A DNA stretch of 64,000 bases from Gyrodactylus bullatarudis (Eukaryota; Platyhelminthes; Monogenea; Gyrodactylidea; Gyrodactylidae): contig SSNU01000086.1 in NCBI GenBank assembly GCA_012064415.1, positions 134,459 through 198,458 of the forward strand, written 5' to 3'. Shown one piece after another: positions 47,001 through 62,000 of the stretch (positions are counted from its first letter, which is position 1; each line of letters starts with the position of its first letter). The notes below the pieces were generated by a model. The model had not been told where the DNA came from. It made no database searches and saw only the letters and a list, made by a program, of their open reading frames with translations. Made by a program: the position numbers and the translations under genes.

Positions 47001-50000
47001 GTCCTTTCTCGTAATAAAATTCATAGAAAAAATCTTGGCGCATGTTCAAATCGAGATTTTTTAAGCCAGAATAAATAAATATTTATGGTTTTAAAGGAAA
47101 ATACGATTATCTTCAAAATAAGATTAAGGCTGTTAAAAGTTGAAAAATTTGGCCTACTCTAATGTATTTATGAACGATTATAAAATGAGAGCTGTTGAAA
47201 GAAACAAAAATTCCGAAAAAAATTTGACCATTTTGGAAATTTGAGCTCAAATTTTTTCATTGATTTGAACCAATTAAATGCTGATATTTGGGTTCAACAT
47301 TCCACAGAGAATTAGAATTTAGCCATTGAGGTTGAGAAAGCGTCTAAATTTTGGATCATTTTCCTTCGTGATAATCAAGAAACTCGAATGATTCAATTGC
47401 CCACAATAACAATGAATGTGGATATATGAAAAAAATCCGAAAAATTTCAATCTGACCAAGATTAGGCCGTTTTTCGAATTTCGAAAATGTACCAAATTTC
47501 CACTTTTTCAACTTTTGACCCAAAAATTTTTATCAATTTCGATGATTCGTAGCAGTCAAATGATAATATTTGGGATCAACATTGAACGAAGAATTCGAAT
47601 TCACCTGTAGAAGTTCACTGAAATTTGTCATTACTGTGGAAAATCTAACCATTTGAGCTTTTCGATTATCACGAAGACAAATCATCCAAGATGTTGAAGT
47701 CTAACTTTTTCTCGGAGACAGTAAGATCATCGCTATCTCTATGTCCAAATTCGAATTATTTGTCTAATGTTGATCCCAAATATTATCACTTAACTAGTTC
47801 GAAAAACGGCCTAATTTTGGCCAGATTGAAAATTTTTCGGAATTTTTTCGAATATCCACATCTTATTAGCTCGTTTCGTATTAGAATTTTTTTCTGTGAA
47901 TCCGGAGAATAATAATGACTTTTCTGTAAAAATAGTAAATTCTCAACTAGCTTTATATCTGCATTTAATTGCTTCAAATCTTCGAAATTGATACAATATT
48001 TGAACTCAAATGTTGAAAAAGTGTGAAATTGGGGGCTTTTCAACACTCCATAAATTACCTAATTCTTATTACACTAAACTTCCTAGAAAATGTATTATCC
48101 GAAAAATAATCGATCGAAATATTTCTTCCTGGTTATTCATGAGTACGACCATTAATTTTCAAAAATATTTTTAGAACCTCATGTGTTCTGAAGCGCCAAA
48201 TAAGGCTTGAACTTCACGATAAAATAATAAAAATTTGTATTTTGGCTAATATCACTATGCTCTATGCCTCTAAACCTTTTTCCATTAATCTAGCTCCATT
48301 AATAAGCGAAATATATTTCTTTCGTTCTATTATGATACATGATATGACGTCATCGGTAAGAAAAAACGGGGGTCCATAACTAAACTCAGATTAAAAATGG
48401 AATTTTATCGATTTTCATTTGAAAACGAAAATCCCGATCATATCAACTTTGAACTCGTCTAGTTTTCACCGATTATGATATTGATGCATAAAATTTGGGC
48501 AAATGAAACAACTTTTCATCCTGCATTGGATGGAGTTATTTTTATTGATGTAGAACGAAAGAAATATATTTCGCTTATTAATGGAGCTAGATTAATGGAA
48601 AAAGGTTTAGAGGCAAGAGCATAGTGATATTAGCCAAAATACAAATTTTTATTATTTTATCGTGAAGTTCAAGCCTTATTTGGCGCTTCAGAACACATGA
48701 GGTTCTAAAAATATTTTTGAAAATTAATGGTCGTACTCATGAATAACCAGGAAGAAATATTTCGATCGATTATTTTTCGGATAATACATTTTCTAGGAAG
48801 TTTAGTGTATTAATAGATTTAACAACTTCTGAGCTTATTTCATCTTGAAATTCAAAAATATAATAATTTTCTGGACAAGTAAATAGAAAAATTCTCATCT
48901 TCTTGTCAACTATCTCTTAAAAAATCACTTATTGATTGTACGGTAGGGAAATTCAATACTTAATTTAACATTTGGTGATGTACAATATGAGAGCATTGAG
49001 CATTTTATCCATGTAAAAATCTTTGCTCGAAAGACTTTAATCTAAGAGTAGGAAATTTTCTGAAATCTAATATCAAAATATTTATTCGTGCTGAGATTTG
49101 AACTCTTTACATAATATTTAATTGAAAATTAAAGGTGGGCACTAAACTTTATATTCAGAATTTGTAAACATAATTCATATGCTGATTATAATTACAAAAT
49201 TAACAATATAAAATCCTGTGTTACATCATACTATAAACATATCACAAAATTAATATAACTCGTAGCATATTGAAAATTATATCGTAATATTTAATAAAAT
49301 TGTTTTAATGAATTGTTTTGAATGAAAATTGTAAAAAAAAAATTTATCTTGAGCAATTCCAATTGATGAAAAACCAAAAAACTTTTCTAGTAAAAATATG
49401 TTATGTTGAATTTCGACATTTTGCCATGAAAAGTATCGTATGTTACAAAACGAATTTTCACTCCCTAATTGTACCAACCTAGAGCTTAATTTGTACAATC
49501 ATCAAGATGTGATAGATGATTGGAAATTTTTTTCCTTTCTTCAAAGCCAGTGAATAACAGTAGACAAGAAAGGGTTAGTTAAAAGATTTGAATTTGTCAT
49601 TGAAAAAAGGAAACGCAATGAATTTAAATTGTAGGTGTACGGTTGTCTCTTTGAAGAATAGTTACTGCAAATACAAATATCGAGATATCAAGAAATGCCG
49701 CTTATTAAGGAAAGATCAAAAGATACAATACAAAGCGAAGGGGAAATTGTAGGTTTCCCTACATAAGCGTAAGACATAAATTTCCAGTGGAAATCCAAGG
49801 AACACATTCATGCCCATACGCTGTAAAGGGAATTTGTATTTGTTGTACCAAATGGAAAGTTTGAATGAATTATGGCCATTTCCCATATGATAGATCCACT
49901 CCTTCTTTCCTCCAAAAAAGGGATATTCATCATATGCAACTGTCTGACATTTTATAAGAGTCATTTCCTACTTTTATGCATTCTAATACATGCATTCGTA

Positions 50001-53000
50001 ATATGTAGAACTGTTACGTTTAACCACGATAATAATCATTTCTCTTACGACACACACATTAGAGAATCTTTAATAGAGATAGATTTTGCATATCGATTTC
50101 CAGTCTGGGTCAGAATCTGAATGGGCTCCTCAGGAGAATTCAAATGAAGACAATGAAATGTTTTATACATTGTATAATAAAACATATGGTCCAAAATCTA
50201 TTTATGAATCCATGATTTTGTTGTAACATTAGCAGGAAAAATTTTACTAAATGAAATATCAGCCATTTTATTCATGATAGAAGCTAAGAAAATTTTTCTC
50301 CTAATCAATTCCAAAATAGTGTGAGTGATAAAAGTCTTATACTGGTCAACTATTTCTATCAAAAGCGTTGAAATCTTTCATGTGTCTCATCACAATCTTC
50401 AATCCGAATGAGTTTCAAGAGCAATCAAAAGTTTCAAGTCTAGAAATGTACTTTGAGTTTGAGATATCTTAGGAATAACTTTATTCACTGAAACGTATCA
50501 GGATATTATCATTATTTTCTGCAATCAAATTCCATCTTCACTTTAATGATAAATTATGAGTTAGAGATTGTTTTGATAAACAAAATATCAACTCTTAGAT
50601 TTGCGCCAATATTTTTCAATGAAAATTTACTACTTTTGGTTATGTTTCATATACACTGAACGATTTTTGTTGTTTCCAAGATAAAAATTTTTCTCCATAA
50701 ACTTGAGCATCTCAGTAATCTAACTTCTTGAAAAAAAATTACCCAACTTAGCTAACCAGAATTGGGAAATTCTCATTCTAAAATAAACTTAGAAAATAAA
50801 ATCAAACATTGATTGAGAAATTAATTTTTTAAAAATTAACAAAACAAAGTTGTCTTTGATTCGCAGAGAAAGTGCAAATCTTCTATATATAGTCAAACAC
50901 AATGTTTGAGCATGTAAAGCTCGGAGTGGAAAACTTTTCATTGAGAAAAAATGTAATTTTATGCGCATTTATCATAACCAGACAAATGGTGAAAGTAAAT
51001 TTATAAAATATCCAAGAATCAGGTCCTTCAATTGTTTTGTAGTGAAAATGTTTAGAATCAAATGTTACTCACATTGGTGAAAAATCTCGCGGAGGGAAAT
51101 TTTCTCTTGCCTACCATCTGTCTGAGATTCAGGACGAGAATCGACGCTATTCCCACTATGCATTATGGGTTGATTATGAGGGCTTCGTTCAGTTAGTTAG
51201 CTATTTTTTATTAATATTCCATAATATTCTTAATTGACCAATGAAATTTGTATAAAATACAGTATTATTATCGTTATATGTATGTATGAATAATTTTTTT
51301 TTCTAGGGTATACACTTGTAGTTTTTTATTCTCTCTAGATCAGATGAGAAATTACTGTATACTATACAGATATATACGTCAATACAATTATAATCATAAT
51401 TAACCATGAAGAGTATAGAATAAACTGTAAAGTGTACACCAAAGTATATGCTGGGGTATATGCTTGCGATGAATATATACAACATATATATATTGAGATA
51501 AATGAAATAAATTTATACGTAGTAAGTGGTAAGCATAGTACAAAAAGATTAGAATGATGAAGAACATAAATTATGATTTGATATAGAGATGGAAAAGTTA
51601 AGGAATTCTCTTGAGTGTACACTGTACACTTTACGTGTAAAATTGGCCTTTAGTATTTTGAATAAAATACATTTATTAATGCTTTTGTACAAATACACTG
51701 AAATAGAGAGAGACAGAGCTCTAAGGAATGTTTTATTTCCAACAAAAGTGGTTGCTTTGCGCGATTGATTTATCGACATGCGCCTGTTTCATATAAATCC
51801 ACCAAGATGAATTTATTTCCTTCCGATAAGATTGCAAAATGAAAACTAATGTAAATTGCTCTGTAATCAGTAGGAATAAGCTATCGTGCCAACAAGGCCT
51901 ATAAGAGAAATGAATGAATAACATTTTGTATTTTTTTCAATTTTGCTGCATCTATACAGGGTGAACCTTTTGAGACCTGCTTACACTCATTAGACCTGAT
52001 AATGATGAGGTGATTCGAGAAATAATTTTGACAAGTTATTTTCTGAGCTATACTTACTGGGGGTAACTCATCAAAATCAAAAAATTAGAATATCACAAAG
52101 CTTGGACCATAATTAGAGATCTAATGCGTGATGGCCGAGCGATCAACCACTTAGTCCAACTGACCATAATATAGTCTTAATCTATGAATTTTTTTTTTTC
52201 AAGAAATTTTACAGTATTATTCACAATTTTTTTTCCATAGACTTATACTAAATTTAAAAATACTGTATTCATTTTAGGAGATTTAGAAATAAGATATATA
52301 TTAGGGCCATATGTACATTTCATAAAGCATCATCAGTGGCAATACTTTAAAAATGATATAAGTTAAGAATTCATTAAAGTGATAATTTACAAATTATGAA
52401 AGAAATAGTCAGAGAATATAAGAATATAATGTAAGCTGAAAAAACACCAAAACTCTCCAATAATTAGCAACAGTGGAGAGAAAAGTGAAAAAGCTCACAT
52501 AGGCCAAGGTAGTTGAAGATTATAAGAATAGATTTTTTGGACACATAAGTTTGGTTTATTTCTCCTTCACCCAAACATCAGTAATGTCATCCCCTGCATT
52601 TTTGTATAGAATTGAAAAGTTTGAAATTGAAGCTTCGTGCCCTTCCTGTCTGGTCACCGCTGTATCTTTCTTAAGATGATCGTTCCCTCTAGTTGATAAC
52701 TTCCTAATTGTACGACAGTCGCATTGGAATTTATAAATCAATAGAGTTTTCATTTTGGTATACAAAAGTATAAGTTAAGAGCTCAAGCAAATTTTTGTTT
52801 TTTTTGGTACCAGCCCTAATGCCTACGCCAAGGGATTCGTCAAAAACGCCTTAGTTTCTCTTTGTTATTTCGATAAATTACTGCAATACAAGAGGGAGCA
52901 AATGCTCTATTGATTACTAATCAGTGATTAGGCCGATTTCCCACAATGATAAAGAATTTCTGGGAATTTCATTTGGCGAAGTTCGTGAACAGTAAAGTTG

Positions 53001-56000
53001 ATCAGAAAAAAATCGAATTGGATCAATATTTTTTGGAATCTAGATCATTGGCCCACTCTCACGCCTTGGAGAAACAACTTTTATAAATATAATATATAAA
53101 CTTGGTTGATATGAAATTGGGAATGATGATTTTCACGCAAATCTCGATTTTTTCATCAAGAATTCGAATATTTTAAAAATATTTTGGAATCCTAATCATG
53201 TTGGCCACTTTTACCAGCTGAAAAAAATTACTTTTATGAAAATTATGGCCATTTTTCAAATTTCGATTTGGTGCCAAAATCCTATTTTTTCGAACTTTGA
53301 ACCGAAAAATTTTTATTGATTTGAAAATTGGAAGGTATTCAAAAGTTAATTTTCAGGATCACAATGAGACAAGAAAGGCAAATATTTCTTTAAAAATTTC
53401 GAAAGATTCACCATTCTCGAGGGATTTTGAGTTATCGAAATTTCATTGATTTTCAAGTAGTGAAAACGAATAAAAAATTGAAATTCAGCTCCCAAACGGT
53501 AATGAGGTTATTCATCACATCAGATTCAGTTGAATTTATTCTTTCGTCTAATTATGATTTTGAAATAACTCTTTTGATCACCCTCCAACTTTCAAATCAA
53601 TAAAATTTTCAATTCGAATAAATCGAAATTTACAAAAAATGACCATATTTTGCATGAAAATAATTTTTTTAGAATATTTTTCTTCAACTGGTAAAAGTAG
53701 GCAACATGAGTAGGATTCGAAAGAATCTTTAACATATTCGAATTCTTGATAAAAAAATCAAGATTTCCGTAAAAATCATAGATTCCCATCTTCATATCAA
53801 TTAGCTTTAGTTCGTAATAAACGCATTTTGAGTCTTTTGGTTCCAAGTGAAAAGTTGTGAATTTTGTCTTTTATGATTTATACGGTAATAATTCATGTTC
53901 TTGATAAAGACATTCACTTGAGCATCAACACCAAGCATATCAGCTAGACTACAACGATTCAAAGCAAAAGAGACATAAACACTATGCGATAGATGCCTTC
54001 CTATCACTATTGACAGGTCATAAGAGCAGAAGATAAAATGTATAGCTGATGGCCATAAAATAGAGACTAATACAATGTTCAATGTCAAATATTTTTACAG
54101 AGTGAAATGAAAAAAACTGAGCAAGGTTCAGTATGTGGCTAGATACCAGAGATTATAGAGAGAAAAAAAGTCACCCTTGTACCTTTTTCACAATTTTAGA
54201 GTAACAAAGTAAATACTTCCAGGGCATACCAACACTGAAAAGAGTTTAGAGAAAAGAATGTAGAGGGCTGATAATCACGCTTTGAGATGACAAATTGTCA
54301 CCATCAACTCTATTGCTACTCAAGAGAGAAGATTTATAAAAATTCATTCTTATCAAATAAAAGTGTTTGGAGAAAAATTTCAAATATTTCTTGTTGTGAA
54401 AAATCTCATTCTTCCCATCCCAAGAACTCGAGAAGAATTAACAGATTTTGTAATCTGAATTTTAATTTTTGTAAACTTTGAGTTTATTTTAGTTAATTTT
54501 TGAAAAACTGATTGGAGAAATTCATTAAATCTTTAAGGTTGATCCAATCAGACAACTTTAGATCTCTCTTTAATTCCGGAGAATGGAAATTTCGCACCAG
54601 AACCAAATTTAATTTATTTTAAAAAATATAAAAATTGTTGCAGCAGATATATTGTATCAAAGCAAACCGGTAATTAGGGTTCTTTAGATAGTTCAGATTC
54701 AGATCTGTTTGATAGAATCCGATAAGGTAACGAAAAAATACTATTAATACAAGTATTAATTTTCGAAAATCTTGTGACATATTTTGCTTTTGCTGAAATA
54801 ATAATTCAAATTGAAATTAAATACTGAAAGTAAATACTTCCAGAGCATACCAACACTGAAAAGAGTTTAGAGAAAAGAATGTAGAGGGCTGTATACCTGA
54901 AATCGAATTGTAGCGATCCGGAAATTTGCGGAATATTTCTAAGCCTGAAAAACCCTAGTGGTAGTTCAGGAGCTCAACAATCTCAAATTTCTTCATGGCC
55001 ATCAGGATTTTAAAATGTGTAAAATTGCATAACCCTAACCAAAAAAGAGTACTTATTTATCTGGTAAAGATAGGCCTTTTGATCGAAATATGTATAAGGG
55101 GGATGAATAAAAATTAATTAATAAAAATGTTAACTAACCACTATGAAATAATTCATTTAGAAATTTATTTTCATTCTGATATTTGGAAATATCTATTTTA
55201 AAAATAATATACCTACTACAAAGTACGCACACGAAATAAAAGTCTTTGCTAAAGGTTTTTTTTAAGCTTAATTTTTAATCAACCAAGAATGCCTGTCAAA
55301 ATTTCAATTATTCAAAAAGTACTTACTAAAATCACTCAGACAATCATTATCATTCCTTTCACAACATTTGGTATCTGAAAATTTTGAACAATTTTTCACT
55401 TTAATCTGATACTCATTACAAATGGAGCACTTGATGCATATCTTATCAGCTATAACGAATTGATCTTGATTGCATTCACCACAGGTAACATCTTGTGACT
55501 TCGTACAGCTTCTAATCAAAATTTATTTTTTTCCATTTTAATATCGAGTCATTTCAAAGTAACTAACTAACTTTATTATAAAAAGATTTGGAGGACAAAC
55601 TGAGCATTGTTTGCAAGTATTATCTTTTTTATAATAGCCCTGCTTACAACGGCACTTTGTATCCTCGAATTTGGTACATGCTTCCTGTACCTCTGAGTTT
55701 TTGTCAAGCTGTAAAAGTTGAGAAAATTTTATAGTAGGCTGTTTCCTTTTGGTTTTTAATTCAAGTTAATCACTTACATCTTGACAATCTGTACAAATTG
55801 AGCATTTTTCCATAGCACTCGTCTTGTTACTAAAGGTGAGTCCGTCTATGCATGGCGAACATTCGGTATCATCTGAAGCTGTGCATAATCTTGACATTCC
55901 ATAACCTTGTGGACATTTCGAGCAGCATCTTGCTTCACTTTGAATGGGAATTACGAACTCAGCTTCCTTGTCGGAACATGTTTCCTAAGGAAATTAAGGT

Positions 56001-59000
56001 TTTGTTAAATTAAACCAAGCCAACAAGAGAAATGAAATCTTCTGTATCGTCAGGCTAAAAATGATATTCTTGTAAGTAAGACACAATCGAGGAAAATGTA
56101 AAAGTCTTCAACAATAAGTTATTCCAGGAAAAAAGCGAGTATTGTTTCAAGGATTTTCTTAAATATACAAACCAAAAACTCAAAAAAATCGTGCATTGCG
56201 GTTGAAAACTAAACGTGTTTTCAAACTACTTAAATCTTAATAATAAGAACTAAAAATAGATTTACATTGGCTCTTTCAGACATCTCGATAGTGAGGCATT
56301 CTTTATAAAATGCGCCAGTGAGGTATTAGGGATTAGTGAAATCTTTCTTTTTAAGAAACTGTAATAAATTAATTACACAATCTTACATAAGAAAATTCTA
56401 GTCAAAATTTAGAACATGAAGCTATTCTGGATGAATTTGGGAATTCTTAATTTTCACAAAAATCTCATTTTTGAAAGATTTTTTGGTAACTGATTCAAAA
56501 TGTCCACTTTTAGTGATTTTCCAAAATAAAAATTTTTTTGTTTTTTTCGAAAAATTTTAGAGTCATTTTAAAATTCGCGATGGGGTGATTTTTTAATTTT
56601 TTTAAACTTTAAGTTGAAAGTTTTTGTTGATTTCAAGGTCTGAGAGGAATCAAACGTTATTTTTAGAGGATCATCATTAGACAAAGAAAATAATCACTTT
56701 TATTCAATTTTTTGAAAATACCCGTCATTTTGATCTTGGATCAACCCACTTTATCGATTCCCAAGCAGTAAAAATGATCGAAAAATAGAAAGTTGACTTT
56801 CGCAAGTAAATGGTGTGTGTTTTATCAAAAAAATGAATATTATATATTTTCTTTGTCTAATGATGATCCTCTAAAAATAACGTTTGATTCCTCTCAGACC
56901 TTGAAATCAACAAAAACTTTCAACTTAAAGTTTAAAAAAATTAAAAAATCGCCCCATTGCGAATTTTAAAATGTCTCTAAAATTTTCCGAAAAAAACATT
57001 TAAAAAAATTTTTTTTGGAAAATCACTAAAAGTGGACATTTTGAATCAGTTACCGAAAAATCTTTCAAAAATTTCGATACCTTGATGAAAAAAGGAGATT
57101 TTTGTAAAAATTACGAATTCCGAAATTCATCGAGAATAGCTGTAGATCGAATTGTAGATAAATTTGGTTGGTAAATTACTACGGTGTGGAAATTATCTTT
57201 GAATACTTCGAGGTCTACCGCATCTAAACTGGGTTAGATGGTATTCCTACAATATGCAGAAATCTGCACAAAATGGAGTTAAAGATGAGTTGTTTCGAAA
57301 AAAATGGGTAAATTTTCAACTTTGACTTTGAATAGCTTGTAAACTATAGAATATCTAAAGAAAATTGATTATGCAAGGTTCAATAATAATAAAATTGGGA
57401 TTTGTAACGAATGTATGGACTAGTGTGATGACCTCTCCTAGAATACGCAAAGATTTCAGCTCTATCATACGTCAAACACGTGCTGTACGAATTCAAAAAA
57501 GTTGGTTTTTCCTCCTAAACATAAATTAATCATTAATTAAAACGTTTTTTTCGAAAACCTATTTACCAGGGCCATAGATAAAATGATCACATCTGCCTGA
57601 ACTCTACCTGTTAAAGCTTCAAAGTTGGCTAATTTTTGGATCAAAAAATGACCTAATTTTTCGTCAATAACACCTACAGTAGATTCGTAATCAGGGTATT
57701 CAATAGACAGGAAAATTAAATTACCTAGGACTTTAAGGGTTGAAGATCAAATTTGTTTAGCTCCCAGGATTGTTGTTTTCGTCTGTATGTAGTGATTGAA
57801 GTTTTTTTTGAAGAATGAAAAAAATCGGTAATATAATTACACCCTTTCCCTATGCTGTATATCTTCTTCATATATATGTATGAACTTGAGACAATAAATT
57901 ATAATTATTATTGTTTGAATAACAGTAGAATGGCACTACCCAAATTATCATCCCAAGGCAGAATGTAGTTTTTCTCTCTAATGTATGTATTATTTATTTT
58001 GCCAGGGATAATATTATTATTTTTTTTGTTCTTCTTCTTTAGAAGTTTTTTCTTCCTTGTAACTTTCACCAAGTAGAAAAAAGAGCATCAAGAAATTCAG
58101 CCTATGGCCTAACGAAAGGAAAACATCGTAGTATGATAATAACAATAATACTAACAAATATTAGTAACTAGAGAAGGATGTTAAGAAAAATATGGGGAAT
58201 AGGAGAATATTGCCCTCATTAAGAATTTAAAAACCTTTCCAAAACGCTTGCCACATACACACATCTTTAGTGGACATTACTTCAGGTAGCCTTGAGATTC
58301 ATGTTATTTATTGCCCTCCAATTTTTCTCGGGAGATTATTTATATGTACCATTCCAAGTTCCAGGTGAAACTAACAAAACTCAAAAATTGAGGATTCAAT
58401 GTTTTCAAGAATTTATGAACAAGGAAATTATATTGTTCAAATTGATCTGAACTCTCATGTTTTTAATAATTATTCTCATAGAATTAATTTTAAGTAGTCT
58501 AAAGGAACTTGAGAAAAAGGTTGGTTTATATGTAGTTCTAGAAATTGGTTTTATTGATAATTATTATGGATATTTCGGTCATGTCCGTATCGACCAGTGT
58601 TGTGTTCAGCTTTTCTGCAAAAGAAGGAGGCTTAATTAAGCTTTCCTCTTGATTTTTCTTTCTTTTTTTATCATTGGTCAAAAAATCTTTTGATTTCATG
58701 AAAATATTAATAATGTATTGCTACAAAAAACTCAATATTTTTCTGCAAATATTTTGCCAGCTATAATTAAAAAATTATAATTTTTAATTTGAGATCAAAA
58801 TTTCTATTGGTTTTAGAGATTTGTAGCGATTGATTGTTGATATTTGGGTTCAAGATGAGACAAAGAATTCGAATTCACCTAAAGACTCTTGAGTAAAGAG
58901 GTTTGAAGAAATTCGTTATTATTATGGAAAATCATTTGAATTTTTTGATTATCACAAAGATACTGATCCTAAATTTAGAAGTTTAACATTTTCCCTCTAT

Positions 59001-62000
59001 GGCCAAAATCGAATTGCTCGTTAAATGATGATCTGAAATACCAGTATTAAATTGCCATAAATCTTCGAAATCGATATTAAATTTGAGCGCAAACATTGAC
59101 AAAGTGGAAACTAACTTCAGATTTCCCAGATTCTCACAATGGAAGAAGATTCTACCACCCACAATCAAATGGTCAAGCAGAGAGATTTGTGGATACTTTC
59201 AAGAAATGCTTACTAAGCCAAGCATCCCACGGATAAGCAACACGTAATACAACCAATTTTAATGAACCACCGGACAACACCTATATATTATAAACTAAAT
59301 ATCCAAATTTGCAAATAACCCAGCTGAAATAATATTCAATAGACGCCTGAGCCCAGTAAATCCACTTCACAATCAATATGTAGGCTTTGATAGATTCCGT
59401 ACCCCTTTATGTAGTTTTTGATTATGTCCCTTTATTTCAACAATCTGTCTGCTAATTTGTACTAATAAGAAAGACATTTGGAGTCCATCGCCGTCGAAAC
59501 GGTTCGAGATATCGAAATTGATGAGAACTCCTATATTAACTCATTATTAAATTATCTTTAGACCCTTCATACTGGTGAAGATTCAGGAATTTAAACCTGA
59601 ATGAATGTTTAAAGAGTTATTTTGAAAATAAAATTTGAGACTATCTCGAAAAAATGAGTAAATTTTTTAAATGAGAAACAAAAATTAGATCTAGATGAGA
59701 TTTAAGGGTATTTATAAATTAACTTGCTCATGGGATAAGTCATACAGAAAGAAATTTTGAGATGTAAAGAACACAAAAAATCCATAGAAAAGGTACAGCT
59801 AGATAGCTCAGCACTAGCTAAAAACTGGGCTGATAATCCGAATCATATTATAGACGTCGAGAAGTCTAGGAAACATAAGTATAAAAAAGCTATTTTAGAG
59901 TCTGTAGAAATTAAACTAAACGAGGTTGTTAATGGTAATAATAAATAAACGGAAATCGTCAGAATTGATTGATTAAAGATGAAATCTGATTAGTTTAATG
60001 TTTTGATTGAACACAAAAATCTCACATCAGAAGAAGAATACAACATAAATTCGAAATATTTTTTGAGTCCGAATAATATTTATCAGGGTAATCTAAATGA
60101 TTTTTATTCTAATCTTAATTCTCTTTCAAGTGATTAATTATAGGGTTAATTCCAAAAGTAATTCAAAATTTGCCCCAAATTCAATATCAACTTATCACAG
60201 TTTATAAATTAATATAATAAACTATACTAAAGATTATTGAAAATTATGATTTAAAATCTTCTATTTACATTCATGGAATACTGAGCGGCTATAAAGGCTT
60301 GTGAAAATAACTACTCAATTAAATTTTTTACTGCTATTTGATCAAAAGAAAAATTTCCTTCATATATCAAGATATTAAATATACAAAAAAGCTAAGTTTT
60401 TAACCATTTTTGTTTGGTTTCAGAACGTTTTTCCCAATTTTTAAAACAGATTAAGCTATTATCACACAAAACAATGCAAGGGAAATCCCGTGCACTACTG
60501 ACTAGCAGCTTCAAAAAGAGATTAGATTTTTTCACATTTGTAAAAATTGAAAATTAAGAGGTACCATCGAGCATAGCTTCTAAACCAGAGGAGATAGCTG
60601 AGATGTTTGAGGCAATGAGTTGTAGGGAATTTCTTGCAGATTATTTCCATCTTTTCAGAATTTCAAATAAGAGCTATATAATGAACATTTTAGAGCAAAA
60701 AAATAAGACCTCAAATTAGATAAAACATAAAATATGAATATTTCTCAAAATATTTTCAAGCAAAAATATTTTTCAAAGTTTCAGGATCTTTCTATATCGA
60801 TCTTATGAACATCCTGTTAGATTAATAAAGAGTACAAAGAAAAAAATGTGTTATCTTACTGTGCTATCTTCAGAATGAAAACTTAAAAAAAGCATTTAGC
60901 AAAACAAAAAGTGACAAATTTTCTTCTACCAATAAATTCAGATTCCAAATTTTTGATAAATTCAACGTCTGATCTCATGTTATTGGTTCGAATAATAACA
61001 GGATTTGATCGAAAAATATCCACCAAAACAGAATTTCTGCTTAATTAGGCTACTTTTGAGTATACTTATAAAATGATACTTTAAAGTGAGAGATTATTTT
61101 CCTTAGTTAGTGTCTTACATCCACCCCCTGCAAATGACATTCTATGCTACTCCTCCCTGAATCTAAATATTTTCGCAAAAAAATTCATTTTTACTATTTT
61201 CCCAAAATTCCAATCTTCATATTAACTAGCTTTAACAGATTCAGAGATGGGTTTTTTTTATTTACGAATCTCATCTAGTTTCTTGAGAGAAACCCTAATG
61301 ATGATTTCTTAACCCAATGTTTGATTGAGAGATGGTAGAACAGTTTGGAAATCTAATTGAGCAAAAAAATTTATTAAATTAGATTTTTTCCCCACCAAAA
61401 TTCCTGTTTTGTGTTTGTATAAATTATAATTAACCAATCATTTATGAAATAAAAGTATCATCAAAACAAAAAAATACTAAGAATTAGAAAGTTTACTTGT
61501 AAGTAGTCAGATCGTCCTTTGCTATGGAATGCTTAACTTAAGCAGCTTAAGAAAGGAAATTTCAGCTCTATTAACCATCCAAAAAATAATCTTTTCTAAA
61601 AATTTTAATCTCGAAATAGCTTACACTGTTGAATAACTTGTAAGACTAAGCATATTGTAATCACTAGGAGGTTCACAAAATAGCATTTTTTCAGAAAAAA
61701 TAGCACAATTCTCAAAATATATAGCATTTTTATAACATTCATACTACTTGTAAGTAAATTATTATTTTTTAATTTCGTTTGGGTAAGACAGAAAATTGCG
61801 TATAAAGTTTTTTTTTGTTAGAATAAAGATCTATATTGAGATAATGGTAATATGTACAAAATGGTATAATACATAAGGTTAAATAACATTTCAAGCTTAA
61901 AATTTTCTTCGACCGATCAAAAACCATCAGAACAAGCCCTATTACAAGATTGAGACGCTTTAGAAACAGCTTATTGCAAATGGAGAGATGATATTAATCA

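Noticed and set aside
51303..51924. Overlapping minus-strand ORFs of 60-86 codons
   Set aside because: Low-complexity TATA/GTAT-rich DNA produces Tyr/Ile-rich frames. No domain is recognisable.
52110..52165. tRNA A-box-like string GATGGCCGAGCGATC
   Set aside because: No B-box or closing acceptor stem follows, and the 3' side runs into a T-tract. At most a SINE fragment.
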